Shown piece after piece: positions 36,600 to 48,141 of a stretch of 64,000 nucleotides of DNA; position 1 is the first letter of the stretch; the number at the start of each line of letters is the position of its first letter. The DNA is taken from assembly GCA_023333565.1 (NCBI GenBank), contig JAJKFH010000962.1, forward strand, positions 124,001 to 188,000, given 5' to 3'. The position numbers and the translations under genes were made by a program. A model generated the notes under the pieces. That model was not told the origin of the DNA. It did no database searches and worked only from the letters and a program-made list of their open reading frames with translations. The DNA comes from Puffinus mauretanicus. Its lineage: Eukaryota; Chordata; Aves; Procellariiformes; Procellariidae.

Positions 36600-39500
36600 A
36601 TTTTCCAACAAAATTACAACTATGCCTTAAGCTGACTTTTAAATTTCTTGCTGAAATAATGAAAAACACAGCCAAAAATATGAATATAAAGCAATTTTAA
36701 TTTTCCTCTAGATATTTATATCAAAGAAATAATACTCATGTCCAAGTACTGTACATACAATATCTTCCTTATAAACTCTTTAGTTTAAAACACATGTACA
36801 AAATTGCACATTGCAGTTTGCAAAAAATCATAAATACCTTTTTGCATGTAAACAATTCCAGCACAAGGATCAATGTTATACATTCCAAAATGTCTAAGTG
36901 TCTGTTCAGAAACAAATGAAAACAAACAAAAAACCCACTGTGATCTCCATAAAGGTCCTAGTGTTACAAATCAATCATTAACAGATTTCTAACTGATGTA
37001 CTACACACAGGGATACATAAATGAGCACAAGGCAAGTCGCCTTTTAGTCGTAAGTACTTAAGACAGAGGCTTGGAATACAATTCTGCTGCCATTTAAACC
37101 CATGGTATCCATCCCACAGTATTTAGTGGTAGCAGCATTGAGTTAATTTTTCCAAGATTGCCAATCGCAGTATGCCTTACTTTTAATTCTTAAACAAGTT
37201 GGCTACCACTGAACAGTAGGAATTGGAAAATTATTGTAAACACAGTTATCACCGTTGTATATTCAATAAGTTACAGTATTCTCCTAAACACATTACTAAA
37301 TTAAGAAAATGTTTTACATTTAATCAAGTGCAAGATGCCAACTAATATTGTCCACTTTATCTCAGAAATAAGTATTTTGAATATACTACTACATAGTTTG
37401 TAAAAGTAACGTAAAAAAATTACAATGGACATAATCCTCAGTTGTACATTATTAAGCCCTGTAGCTTCTGTTTACATAAAAAAAATCACCACATCAGAAA
37501 AAAAGCTGTCAGAAGTGTCCTTGATAAACCTCTCCTGACCAAATCCAGCAAATGAGTAGCTACTGAATTTTGTTTCACTATTATTACCTCCATCTGTGTG
37601 CAATGTCCTTGCCAGCACACCTGTTTGAAGAGCTCCCCAAAATAATCAGATTTAAAAAAAAGGGGAAGTATTTCTGTATCCATACAAAGTCATTTGTTTT
37701 GTGGTTTGTTGTTTTTTTGTTTGTTCGGGGTTTTTTTTTAAATCTATGAAAATACTGTAATTTTTAAAAATTCATCCTAAAGCAGAGATTTTGAAAGGGT
37801 TTCTCAGAGGCTTCCTCTGTGCCAGCTAATTTAATAAGGCAAAATAAGAAGGTACATGTAAACCCAACTTACAAGAACCCAGGAAAGGATGTAGGCAGAC
37901 AACCACCCACCGACTAGTTGCACGTAAGCTGCTGGAAGAGCAAAGCCAAATCTGAACTGCTCTGTCTCCACCTTTCGTTCTGAACAGCTATCCTGAACGA
38001 GAAAGTTTCAGTGCCATGCCCGAAGGCCTGGGAAGAACCAGTTTGGATTCGAGAGCTGTAGGAAGTGGCGGTTTGCTCACACTTCTCCTTTTGGACAAAA
38101 AGAGAGCTTGGGGATGCTGGCTACCCAGCAGGGAGGGGCTGCTTCTCCTTTTCAGGAGATCCCTTTGGTCCGTTGATCAGCATGTGGCACGACTGTAATC
38201 CCAGTGAGGACCACAGGACTTGCGTGGTCCTAGCAGCAGCCCCAGCCCACGATATTGCAAGGCCCACGGTGCTGCAGGGCGTTAAGTGTTTTCTGCATAA
38301 CGGAAGTTCGGCAAGAGCCAGGCACCAGAAACCACCGAGCGCCTTCAAAGCTGGGTCCTATTGCCCAAGATCTCTCTCCTTCTTAGCTGATGGGAGTTAG
38401 TTGCTCTATTCAACTGATGCAAAGACGTATTGCTCAAAGAATGACGGATTTCATCTTTCCCAGTCTGCACCTATCCGGAGTTTCTCCTTTCGCAGGAGGT
38501 CTATTTCGAGCAATACAGTGTTAGCCATCCCGCACACCACACAGCGAGGGCACGTGTAGGTCCCCTAAACCTCAGAAAGATTTCCAGTCTAGGCAGAAAC
38601 TGCAGGAAGAACAAGCTAGCCTTAGATGAGCCGCTCCAGGAAAGAGAAACTGCCCTGGAAGAACGTCCTACAATTCCACAGACGGACACAAGCGGAAAGC
38701 TGAAGAGCTACTTCACCAACAAGACTTATCCAGCAATACAGCCCCAGCCGCCTTTCTTGGCAAGACCCTGCATAGGGAGCCTAAGGATTACCTTCAGACA
38801 TCATAAACTAGAGGTAATCTAACAGATGAACTTGAGTTTTAAGGCCCAGGAGACTCAGGGCCTTTCACAGCAGAACAGCCCGGATACTCCCCTCTCGTAA
38901 GATCTCTACCCTTCTCTCCTTTTGACCTTAAGAAGCCAGTAGACCCATTCCTAATTAAGAAGAGTGGGAGTGGTAAGAATCAGTGGCCAAATTTTGGTGG
39001 GTGAGAGGCCTATACAGACGTGCTCATCATTTTCTATTTGAAAGCCAGGAATTGCACAATACTATATTGCAACACTTACTCCCTTCCCTTTGTCCCCTAC
39101 AAAGTGGCTAAGCGCAACCGAAGCAAAATCACTGGTGCAAGTGTTTACATTGATGGCTCACATGTCAGAATTGCACTAAGTGTTTCTGTCATTAACAAAT
39201 AGCGCTTTGCAACAAAGCAAAACAATTCTCCAGATATCCTTGTGTTGGGTCTTTCGTTCCGGGTTTGGTTTGGTTTGGTTTTTTTTCTTGGGGGGGGGGG
39301 GAGGAAAAAATCAACGAAGCCTGAATATCTAATCTGTTACATACGGAGGAATGCTCAAGGGGCTCGCAAGAACTTGTTTTGCTACATGTTGAGCAACACC
39401 ACATGGGAAAGCCTTGAAATTAGAGCAAATGCTTGAAGACAGGGCGTAGCTGCCTTTTGGAGCTCGTCCTTCACGGGCCGCGTTTTATTAGAGAGCAGAC

Positions 39501-42500
39501 CTTTGCATCATCAGTCAGCATTCAGACCTGGACTTTACTTGATGACATTTCAGTATGGTGGTTGCCATGGCTTTAGATAAATAAGGGTAAGTGTGAAATT
39601 ACCAGTCAGGCCAAACAGGGAGGGGCACAGTTTCCAAAGAAGAGAAGTTTAGAAGACACTTAAGCAGTAACAAAACAAAACAAGCTACAAAGCATTCTGA
39701 AGAGCAATCTTAATTCTCCACCACTTAAGCATACAATAAATATTTCCATTAAATACCGTGTCGGAGATAAATTTTATTTCTTCCTTGGATTCCTTGTTTT
39801 TTCTTACACTTGCCGATTCCTCCAACTATCATCTCTAACTATTACCATGGGGAAAGGAATAAAAAAGTAGACTTTATTACACGCTTTTGGCCTGCTGGGA
39901 AAGTAGTATCATACCACGAAGATACCACAGACATACCAGCTTGTGCTGTCATTTCAGTTACAGTGTGCCCAGAAAGACTTTCAAACATTGCAAGGATTTA
40001 CAATACCATTTTAGTAACTGGTACAAAATGGTCTGGACTGGTAATGACACTTAGGCAGCATTTTATGAATCCCTGTTCCGAAGGTGTCATCTTACAGACT
40101 GTAAATAGAATACGTATCCTAGCTACTTATGCCCATAGCTTATATGACATATTTTATATAACAAGATTAATTAACTCTCCAGTAGTCAGTATTTTCCCAC
40201 TATTTCTGCCACCCTTCCATGAAGGATATTAAATGGTAAAAGTTGGAAAAAACAGGAGTTCAACCTCTGGCTCTATTCATTAAGAAGGGCAAGTTTTATA
40301 CCAGTATCTTCTACTGGTATCTTTCCCTAGCAGTTACTAGAGAAAAAGAAGATGAGTATCCTAAATACACTCTCTGGAACAGTCCATTAACTTTATTCTA
40401 TGCCACCACATTGCTTGTGTCCTGCATTACAAGAAAATCTGGAGATTTATGAAACAGAGGTGTGGGAAAGGTTCTCAAGCTCAACATGTTATCCTTCAAA
40501 AGGCTCTGCACGAACCACAAGACTACCTTTATAAGCCTTTTTTTTTAAGACTGTTCATTCTTAAAGGTCAATTTTCCATGTCGGGCAGGAGGGCCACACA
40601 TCCCTCAGGGCAGTGGGAAGCTTTCTGAAGAGGTCAAGAAAATGGCAGCAAACAGTTCTACAGAGTTCAAGCTACTGGTTATGATTTTTCGAATGTTCAG
40701 TCCGTGGTCTAAGAACATGGATGCAGTGAGAAGCCTGACTTCTAACAGCTTCAGCTTTCTCCCTCTACGACAGAAGTAGTATCACAATCTCGCTGACTGT
40801 AACTGAACAGTTGCACGAGATGCTTCAAGGTACTTAGAAGAAAGGTTTTCAAATCTATTTAAATAAATTTAAAGGAAGGAGTAAAATAGGACTTAATCTA
40901 GAAAAGTAACCAAACTTGAAAAACCAAAACCAAAACAAACAAAGGCTGCAACCAAAGATTTTTTTTCTGGGACGGGATGGAGGGCCTATTACTGATCTCC
41001 AGTGACATAGCTCTCCGGACCGTGTGGACCTTTTTGAGGTGGCTTACAATTCCACCCTGAACTAGTCCTTAACAAAAAAGTAACAGCAGCAGTAAAACTT
41101 ATCAGCAGTGTGCTAAATATCAGAATCTAGCAGTGTATTAGTGCACAGTGAACTGGTCGTATCTATTATCTCCATGTGTTAGCAAGGCTTCATAGTCAAC
41201 CATCACTCCAAAGCATTCCTACAGAAATCATAATTGCTCCAGAAAAGCCATTTAGCCAGCACACATACTCCTTAAGCTATTGCAGACCATGTTTGTTACT
41301 AGTACTAGAAATTCAGAGCAAAGCTCAATTTACAGCTAGCCACGCTATGGATACAGACCTTTTGATAACAGACAAAAAACAAATGGCAGGTAGGTAATTA
41401 TTTAGGGTGGCTCCCTTGCAAACATTATTTATAATAACCTTCCCTTCACTTTGCAGCAAATTACTACATATGAACTGCAGCACTTCAGATTACATTAAGG
41501 CTAAATGTGACTTTAAAATAAATGATCTTTTTGTGTTAATTTAGCATTGCAGGATTTGACAGTCCTCCAATTTGACTGGAAATCTAAAAAATCACCTTGC
41601 AATCACACACAGAATTGCAGCTTAGTTTTATTCTGGGTGAACTCAACCACAACAAAGAATATGAAGATGCCCCATCATGTACCACTGCAGCTAAGAAAAT
41701 CACAGTTCCTCCATTTGGCCATGCCCTTCTCTATGCATGCCAGTGTCTGTGCACAACACCTTGGCATGTGTTTGCAGGTATCTGTGTGCTTCAGAAGAAT
41801 TTGTTCATAAAGGTTGGATTTGCTGGCTTTTCCTGTATCAGTGGCCGGCATTGAGTTGAGAGGATACCATCCAAAGCAGAACTCCAGCACCAGAACTCAA
41901 GTCCCCTGCAGGCAGAAGACCAAGATTCAGTGCTTTTACACCAGTGACACACTTTTGTCAAGACCACTCAACAGAAAGTTGCATTTCAAAACACGGCTTT
42001 GGTGTGAAGATACAGATCCTAGACTGGTTTCCTTCCTCTCCCCACCACTGCTTCCTCAGCAGGGCCCTGCAAAGACAGCTAGAGCATGGCATTCTGGTTG
42101 ACTGACATGCAGTGGACTGTTTCAACATCCAAGCAGAGATCCGGTTTGTGATTATATTGATGCAAAAAGTAAACCTTCTGGTATGCGATAGCTTAGGAAA
42201 ATTGCTTCCAGTCTACAGCAAGCAGCAAGGATCAATGCCTGTAGCAAGTCAACAGGATGGTGTCTCGGAAAGCTGCCCTCGTTATGAATTAGGTGTATAT
42301 GTTTCTAGACTCTCTTAGCAACACACGGACAACAGCAGGTTCTCCACTGTGCACTCACTGATGCAGTGTTTTTCAGAAACCTACATTTAGTTTGTCACAC
42401 ATGACCACTTTGTGCAGAAGTTGCTTCTGTCCCGCCTCCAAGGTACCACCAGCCATTATGAAGAGAGAGGTTCACAGCACAAACAGCTGCAAGCCACTTC

Positions 42501-45500
42501 ACAGGCAGGATAAAAAGAGAGAGATCTTTGAAACACAGGACAGGAGTAACTGAGAATTAATAAGACCTCTTGTCTCCCATAATGTACCGTAACGGCCTAA
42601 GTCTCCATAAATTCAGATTTACTTCATCAACACCTTCACAGTAAAGTTTCACCATGTGCAGTAAGATTAACAAGTCTGTAAGAAACTTTAGATTCTGCAG
42701 TTTGTCACAGGAACATTTATCATACTGCATCAGGTACAGTAAACCCTGATGCAGCCCCACAGCAAGTGACTGAGGCATTAGAACGATCAGCCAACATTTG
42801 CAGGATTATTATGCACTGTGAAAGCTTTCTGTTCCAAGGCTTTTTCTGCTGATACAGGTCTTGCCAAATGTTAAAAAAGGTGAATCCCTGACAGATTTTA
42901 CTGTCCACCTCTGCTGGAAGATGCACAGTCACTTCACACAATACTGATCTGATGAAGCACCCATCAGTGTCAAAACAGCCTAGAAATTCTTCAACGCTCA
43001 TTCTTGGTTACAGTAAAACTGCAAACAAAATACTTGGAAAATGGAAGTGGTTTTGTACAAATCAAATACGTACACAGATATGTCATACTCCAATTTGTCC
43101 ACTTGCTAAACATAGAAACTTAGAAAATCAAGTAAGGAAAGAGCAAAATTATCCAGCAGCAGTTACAGCTGCACATAAGAATAAACGAAAATGTAACTCA
43201 CCACTTTTTCTTTTTTAACTTACACTCCAGAAGCAGAAGGACGAATAAAATGCTTTGAAGAATGATTTATCTTACAAGAAGATGTTTTTTTTTCTTGCAT
43301 ATTAATTTCAGGTATAGAGAAATCTTCCCTAAGAAGCTACTGGATTCAAACAGCCAAGACTCAGGTTATGGCAGGCAAGTCACTATTTTCAGCACAACTA
43401 GTAATTCAGACATAGCATGCATCTGTACTTCAGACACCACCGAACAACACTATACAATAATTTGGAAAGTATCATCGAGCTATGTAACTGATTAGTTGCC
43501 AAATAAAATTTCCACTTTAACATCTCCAAACTGCAGAATGCCTCAGGGCTTGACTTTGGGAGATGTTTGTCAAAGGTGAGACGGACCCTGTCAATCAGAT
43601 ATTTAAATGAAAAAAAAAAAGGATGCCTCATGACTATTCCTTCAGTAATAACATAAACACAATCAAGATAATGGAGAATTGTAGCAGGGCCACCCTTTGA
43701 TCTTGAACAGTGCATGATACTCCACAGTGATTTATGACATGCAGTGAAGAGTCCAAATCCTTTGAGGTATTTACCTTTTGCAGAACCATCAAAGGCTCAT
43801 GACAGAAACGTCACCACCACCACTAGAATCACCCCTCTTGGTAATCAGGACTTATCACTCCCAAAAACCTACACGTCTCAAAGTATGCAAAGTACTTGTG
43901 TTTTGGGAATTGCTCTCTAAGCCTGCCAAATAGGCTCGACCTGGAGTCACAGTGAAAGTTGTAAGAACCCCTCGCGAACCACCCGGACCTGTCTGGACAC
44001 CTTAGGATACCCGACAGATTTCACTACCCGTTCTATGCTGAGGAGCAAACCAATCCACTCTTCTAGCAATGACATCATTTGAGTCAGTCGTAGCAGAGTA
44101 CTTTCCCTGCACTTACAACAAGCAGGGGCAGATCTGATGGGAGCTCCTCCCTCTGCCCAAGGAAGGAGTGAACAAGACTTCTCTCACCACAAACACTCCT
44201 CCTCCTACTCCCCAAGACAGAAAAGATCTGATAACAATTCAAAGAAATGGAAGTCATTTATGAATCAAACTATTTTGCTGTAGCACCTAAATAGGAAGGC
44301 ACTTCACATCTAGATCCAGACATCGGTTCAAGCGCATTCAAAATCTGCTGATGAGCAGCAAGCGAGATGTGCACAGGAGCAAGCAACCACCAACAAAAAC
44401 AGACAAAGGAAAGGACTGCATAATCTCCAGAGCAGAGATTACACCTAGGGTAAAGAAACAAAGAGGGATATTTACTTGTCATGGGTTCACACCTGGAATG
44501 CAAAACCAGATCAGAAGGGCATAAGGCTAGCCCACAAATGAAGCCACGCAGTGAGAATCTTTGTAAGGACTAGCGAATAGTGTGCACAAGTATAACAAAA
44601 CATGGTACAGTTTTGAAGGATGAAGAAAAATGCTGAAAAATGCTAAAAAATCCTGAGGTTCCACTGAACATGAGCTGATTTTTTTTTTTTTTTTTAACAG
44701 TAACACTTACACAACCAATTGCCTGCAGTTACTAAAAAGGAGCTACATTGATGCAAATCATACAAACAGTCTGAAAAATTTTTACCCAGTATCTATCTTT
44801 TAGCATCTCACAGTGACCAAAGTTTTAGGCAGAAAATCAAAACCTAAAAGAAATAGACATGAAAAATGCTGCAACGAACTGAAGAAAAAAGGCAGGACAA
44901 AATAAAGAAGCCATATTTAAAGATTTAGGAACCCTGCAGGGGTAAAAGCCAGAGCACATGTTAGAAGACAGTAACAATCAAGCCTGACAAAAGCTGCAGC
45001 AGGCAAGCACTCCTGAGTCTTGTTATATTGGTTTAAACTGTTAGGTGCTTAGGCGACCCACTCCTATCTCTGCTATAGGTACAAGAACCTCTAGCAGAAC
45101 CAATAGGGAAAAAAAACCAGCCATCCCACACCATTCTCAGATTTTGGTCAGGTCAGTGTTAGATCCTGTGTCTTAGCCTAAATACCAGATAAAAGAAGGC
45201 ATTTATGAAGGTAACCTGTCACTCTACAGAAAACACGTTTCTTTCAGACAACTCTACTATCAGAATAGCCACCTCTGGCAGAGAGCTGGAGCCACCAGCC
45301 TCACTAGTAACCTCTTGTCAGTCACCAGGGTTATCAGAGCTGGACTGTCAGCACTTCTACCACCTAACAGATGTCAACTAGACCACAAAGCAGGCTATCA
45401 AAGAAGCTACCACATGAGATCTTCGAGAGGCTGGACGCAGGACTGCTCTTATAGAAAGTTCAAAGAGGAGAGAGGTAACTGTGGTGGTTTCCAGCTTTAA

Positions 45501-47164
45501 CGCTACCATGCTGAAAAGGGTGAGCTCATTGTAACCCTGCCAGGTTACAGCCCATTATAGCCCTGCCCTCAGCTGGGAAGGGGAATTGCAGTGATTTCCC
45601 ATGTCTTATGGATCCCCCACTTCTCCTTGGACATTGCTAATTTATTCTGACCAGAAATGGTAAAATAAGTAAAAATAAGCTGCATTTTTCACTGCCCTGT
45701 GTCCTACCCAAGATCTTTACCTAGCCCTACACTCATTTGCAAATACAAGAACTGAAACAGCAGTGTACACTCAGGTAATTTTTACGATTTTTTCCAGGGT
45801 TCCTTAAAAAAACCCACCTCACTACATATACAGTAAAGCTAAGCATCTCACATCAATGTATCTACCGGGCAGCATTATCTCTCTCACTACGGAAAGCTTG
45901 GTGGTAAGTGGCGGGGGGGAAGTCTTTATCAGTTTCTCCAGTCTTGCAGCATCTTTGCTGACAGCTGATGCCTGCCACATAGTAAAACCCAGTTATTTTT
46001 TACCCAGTTATTATCTAACAGGCAGTGTGCTACAGATCATATGCTGTCCTGTTCAGAATGCCTCTAAGAAGTCTTTAAACCTGCGTTAAGATCAAAATAA
46101 TTTTTTATCTGTTCATTAGTATTTCTAACAGCAGAAGGTACTGTTACAGGCAATCATTTCAACCACCGAAAAAGGCTCTGGTGACATGATTAGACAGTTA
46201 TACAATGATTAATATGGCTTCTACCTAATTTGCATATGCATTAGGAAAAGAAATATCCTCAGAGCATCTCAGCTACAATAACACAATTACTATGCATTGT
46301 CATGTAAGTTCACACGTGTGCCAGGAATGACGATGCACTAAAAGAAAAAGCTCACACACTTGACTGCTGCAGCTCAACTTTCTGAACAGATAGCACTCAC
46401 GTATCCCCAATAAAAGCAAGAAAAACTGTGAGTCTATCCCATTCGTCTTGAACTTCAAAGCATCAAGTGTGGCCTTCAGAAGAAGTAAGAGATGTTTAAC
46501 AGCTCCTGAGTGGGTTTAACAGATCTGAGCAATGGCTTGTACACATAAAGATGTCTATGCCCCCTTGGCTCCTATACGATCCCCCATTTTCACCAGCTGG
46601 CACAGACACATATCCCCATGTAAGTTTTGCCTCTGAGTTCAAGCAGAGTTGTTAGCACAGTTTCAAAGAGGGGAGCGGGCCCTGCTCTGCAGCTGGATCT
46701 GCTCAGGAGAAGCCCTGCCCTCCCCCAGCGGCAGGCCCGGCCCGCGGCCCCCGCACCGAGGGGGTTCTGGTGGGGTAAGCGTCACACTCCGACAGACCCT
46801 TCCCACTGCACCACGCCACAGGGCTCGACAGCGCTGCGTTAGCGGCTATGCTCAAAATACACAGGTGCAGCAGAAGCAAGGTAGGCAGTAGTACCGAGCA
46901 AGGGACCTAAAGCTTTCAAAAACTTGTTGAGGATTATGTCAAATCAGAGGAAATAGTTCCTTTGCTGTTCTCTTCTACTAGGAAAATCTTGACAAAGAAA
47001 TAAATCACACCAATTCTTCCCAACCAGAAAAACATTTCACGCTCTAGCGCTGACTCTGTCTCTAGAGTATTGCAGATAGTTTCTTTAGAACAAAGTAGAC
47101 CAAGAAGCAAGATATACAGATTTCTACTGAAAAATAAATCTACTTCTCCATAATATTTCTGCGA
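36600..47164. other. AT-rich intergenic DNA, UTR-like in places
   Basis: No recognisable exon, known repeat or RNA gene is seen. The - strand of 36.6-37.5 kb has the T-rich, ATTTA- and TGTACAT-containing look of vertebrate 3' UTR sequence, but no gene on that strand clearly feeds into it. A 12-G run lies at 39290-39301, a T run at about 44680-44695, and an isolated CpG-rich patch at about 46660-46850. Confidence 0.5.
39263..39301 (+). repeat. GGTTT repeats leading into a 12-G homopolymer
   Basis: Three GGTTT-type units, a T run, then twelve consecutive G at 39290-39301. Low-complexity sequence, likely length-variable and hard to sequence. Confidence 0.9.
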
Positions 47165-47170
47165 TTTATT
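47165..47170 (-). terminator. Candidate polyadenylation signal of the Jun-like gene
   Basis: TTTATT on the + strand, meaning AATAAA on the - strand, 972 bases beyond the Jun-like stop codon. It is the first canonical signal I find downstream of that gene, giving a 3' UTR of about 1 kb. Transcript data are needed to confirm use. Confidence 0.4.
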
Positions 47171-48141
47171 CGAACAGAATACAATGGAATTACCACCTTT
47201 ATAGCTAACCCACCCCAAATCTGAGCCCTTTTCTGTATAGCACTGAATTGTTACTATACTACGTAAAGAGCAAACACTACTGGAACGTACACAGTGAAGG
47301 AAAAAAAAGTAAAGCTCTTCTTGCCAAAGTAATCATTTTCACTACTAATGTGTAATCTAGAAAAATAAGGTCTAGGCAACGTCCAAAAGTGTTCAAGTTT
47401 CAATAAATAACTATCAATGCCCCAAGTTTGCACTGGCACAAGAAATATGGAGCATACAGTTTAGAAAAGTATTTTCATATGACTGAGTCAGCAATGCATT
47501 TCATCCTGCTTAAGATTTACAACAAAAATCATTTCCCTCCAGGGTTCGATTTTAAAACCGAAGCCGTGCAAGTGCAAGAGCACCCACATAGTTGTCTTAA
47601 CTCTCAATGGCAAATTAAAGCTCTAGAGAAAGACAGTATTTTAAAAAAGTTCTTTATCAATACCAAGAAAATATACATAGCCATATTATGTTTTAAATAT
47701 ATATATACACGCACATCTTTTCAAAAGGGTATGATTCTGGCTTTTTTTTTTTTAGGTTTGAAAAGCTTATCCATTGCTATACAGTTCAGTAAGGTGTATT
47801 AGGAAACACACTTTTTATATCCCCCATGAAAATAAAGTTGAATCTTTCTGTAAACAGGAATTTCCTTAATTTCCAAAATCTCTACAGACCTCAAGTACTT
47901 CACTGAAAAAAAACCAACCACCTGCCCCAAAACCACCCAACGGAGACCCTCGCTGCGGAACGCAACATCCACAGCCCTCGGGAAACGCTTAGCAACACCC
48001 GGCTTCTGCAACCGCCTTCTCCGGGCGCAAATAAATAATAATAATTAATAATAATAATAATAACAGACGAGCGGCGGCGGGCGAGCGCCTCGGCCCGGCG
48101 GTGGCTCCAGCCGGGACCGGCTGGCGGCGGGGCGTCCCTCC
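47171..48141 (-). other. Inferred 3' UTR of the Jun-like gene
   Basis: AT-rich sequence between the stop codon at 48142 and the AATAAA at 47165. It begins with an AT-only ATT/TTA stretch at 48029-48063 carrying ATTTA on the - strand. Jun-family mRNAs generally carry AU-rich instability elements, so this fits. The UTR extent is inferred. Confidence 0.4.
48029..48063 (-). promoter_or_regulatory. AU-rich stretch / (TTA)n in the Jun-like 3' UTR
   Basis: On the - strand this is a TTATTATTA run containing ATTATTTATTTG, thus an ATTTA core. It sits about 80-110 bases after the stop, in a sharp switch from about 80% GC coding sequence to pure A/T. It may work as an AU-rich mRNA decay element or be a simple repeat. 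Confidence 0.5.

Noticed and set aside
39810..40232. 140-codon + strand frame
   Set aside because: It has no ATG near the start, no family likeness, and lies in AT-rich, UTR-like DNA.
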